NCBI GenBank assembly: GCA_016946835.1
Contig: JACVTC010000037.1
Coordinates: 218,501 to 282,500, forward strand
DNA length: 64,000 nt
DNA from: Neocallimastix lanati (nom. inval.)
Taxonomy: Eukaryota > Neocallimastigomycota > Neocallimastigomycetes > Neocallimastigales > Neocallimastigaceae
Reading direction: 5' to 3'
Under the pieces are notes generated by a model. That model worked only from the letters and a program-made list of their open reading frames with translations. It was not told where the DNA came from and did no database searches. Positions 63,049 to 64,000 of this stretch are shown piece by piece (the stretch's first letter is position 1; every line of letters starts with the position of its first letter). Position numbers and translations under genes: made by a program.

Positions 63049-64000
63049 GTGTAACAATTTATTTATATAAAATATTCTAACTATGACCGAATTATTATAT
63101 TATTATTAAATTATAAAGCAATTTAGAAAAAGAAAAAAAAGATTTTCTAAAATAATTTTGTTTCAAATGAAATATATATAAATTAATAATTTTATGTACT
63201 TTTTATTTTTACTTCATAAATAAATAATATATATAAACATATATATTAATAATAATAATAATAATAAATATAATAAATCCTATAAAAATCTATTTTGAGG
63301 CTAATAATATACTTCATAAACTAAATCAAATTAATGTAGAAAATATTCATTTTTTACTTTACATTTTTTAAATATTAAATATTTAAATAATTATGTTAAT
63401 TTTTTTTTTTTTTTTTTTTTTCATAAAGTTTAATAAGAAATATAATAAATATATAATATATAATTTGTCAATAATTATATTAGAAAAAATAATTAAACAA
63501 CTTTACATATTTTTTTAAATTTATAATTATTTCAATATTATAAAATATTCTTATTATAATTCTATTTAAATTAAATATAATAAAATAAAAAAAAATATTT
63601 AAATATAAAATATTAGAATATTATTAATGAAATAATGTCAATTTGCATTAATGATGATAAAAAAAAAATAGTAAAACGTAAATTAAAATTTTAATTTTTA
63701 TATTTATTTAAAATACAATTAAGACAAAAAGGATTTTATGTTGAGAAATCTTTTTTTGCCTTATTTCTTCAATTATTAAATAATTTTACGGAGATTAAAT
63801 AATGTAAAATAATCTATTTTAATATATTCCTTTATATTTATGTATATATATATATATTTTTTTTAATATGCCATGTATGTTACACAAATAAAAATCGTTT
63901 ATATTAATCATTAAATATTAATATTCATATTCATATTAATTATATATAATACATATTTATATATATAATACATATATATAATAAATATTTATATATATAT
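61936..64000. other. Upstream region of the transporter and right-edge spacer
   Basis: No gene seen. Immediately upstream is a ~140-bp tandem duplication (62011-62330). Further right are poly(T) runs (62997-63048, 63399-63420), AAT at 63248-63270 and AT-rich dinucleotide tracts to the edge. Confidence 0.65.
62011..62330. repeat. ~140-bp tandem duplication upstream of the sugar-porter gene
   Basis: TTGGTATATTACAATTAATG near 62025 recurs as TTGGTATATTACAATTATTG near 62170. AAGATTGAATAAGAAATACT and GAAAAATTTGAATT recur at about 62118 and 62287. The spacing differs because of T, TTTA and ATT runs inside the unit. It lies about 75-400 bp upstream of the start codon, so it is in the likely promoter. 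Confidence 0.85.

Overview
The window looks like nuclear DNA from an anaerobic gut fungus (Neocallimastigomycota). It is extremely A+T-rich with very long homopolymers and AAT, TTTA and TTATTTA arrays. Short, relatively G+C-rich intron-poor genes sit as islands in it. It carries the fungal lysine gene LYS2, a Mep-type ammonium transporter, cofilin, a Pcl-type cyclin and a leucine-rich-repeat/CBM18 gene family. The phylum is an inference from composition and gene content; no rRNA gene is present to confirm it.

Layout. 1-0.6 kb: decayed LINE reverse transcriptase. 0.6-6.7 kb: low-complexity desert. 6.7-7.7 kb: Pcl/Pho80-type cyclin (-). 7.7-14.7 kb: desert with a 0.6-kb heptamer array. 14.7-16.3 kb: decayed unknown genes. 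16.4-17.1 kb: LINE 3' end (-). 17.8-22.5 kb: LYS2 in three exons (-). 25.9-27.6 kb: a small six-exon gene (-), reconstructed here from splice sites and phases, resembling the CXorf65 family. 27.6-37.4 kb: desert with one decayed gene. 37.5-39.0 kb: ammonium transporter (+). 39.9-45.4 kb: a nested transposon island. 46.0-46.7 kb: cofilin with an ATG-only first exon (-). 46.7-52.9 kb: desert with tandem arrays. 52.9-57.2 kb: two divergent broken LRR genes with copia gag debris. 57.2-60.1 kb: repeats. 60.1-61.9 kb: MFS sugar porter (-). 61.9-64 kb: repeats.

The most unusual part is 40.79-44.09 kb. Two related ~200-bp direct repeats (TGTTAG...CTAAC-like ends, polypurine tract GAAGGGGAA directly before the right copy) bound an LTR-retrotransposon-like element. 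It shows no visible gag, RT or integrase. Its only clear gene is a 126-aa L,D-transpeptidase (YkuD) with the SHGC active-site motif, an enzyme of bacterial peptidoglycan metabolism. The 5' LTR is itself split by a 459-bp, higher-G+C, SINE-like insertion with 10-bp target duplications. Truncated LINE copies with their own target duplications lie on each side, in opposite orientation.

The host genes form no operon or pathway. They cover lysine synthesis by the aminoadipate route, nitrogen uptake, actin turnover, cell-cycle or phosphate-type cyclin control and sugar import. Most of the remaining sequence is simple repeat in which I see no gene.
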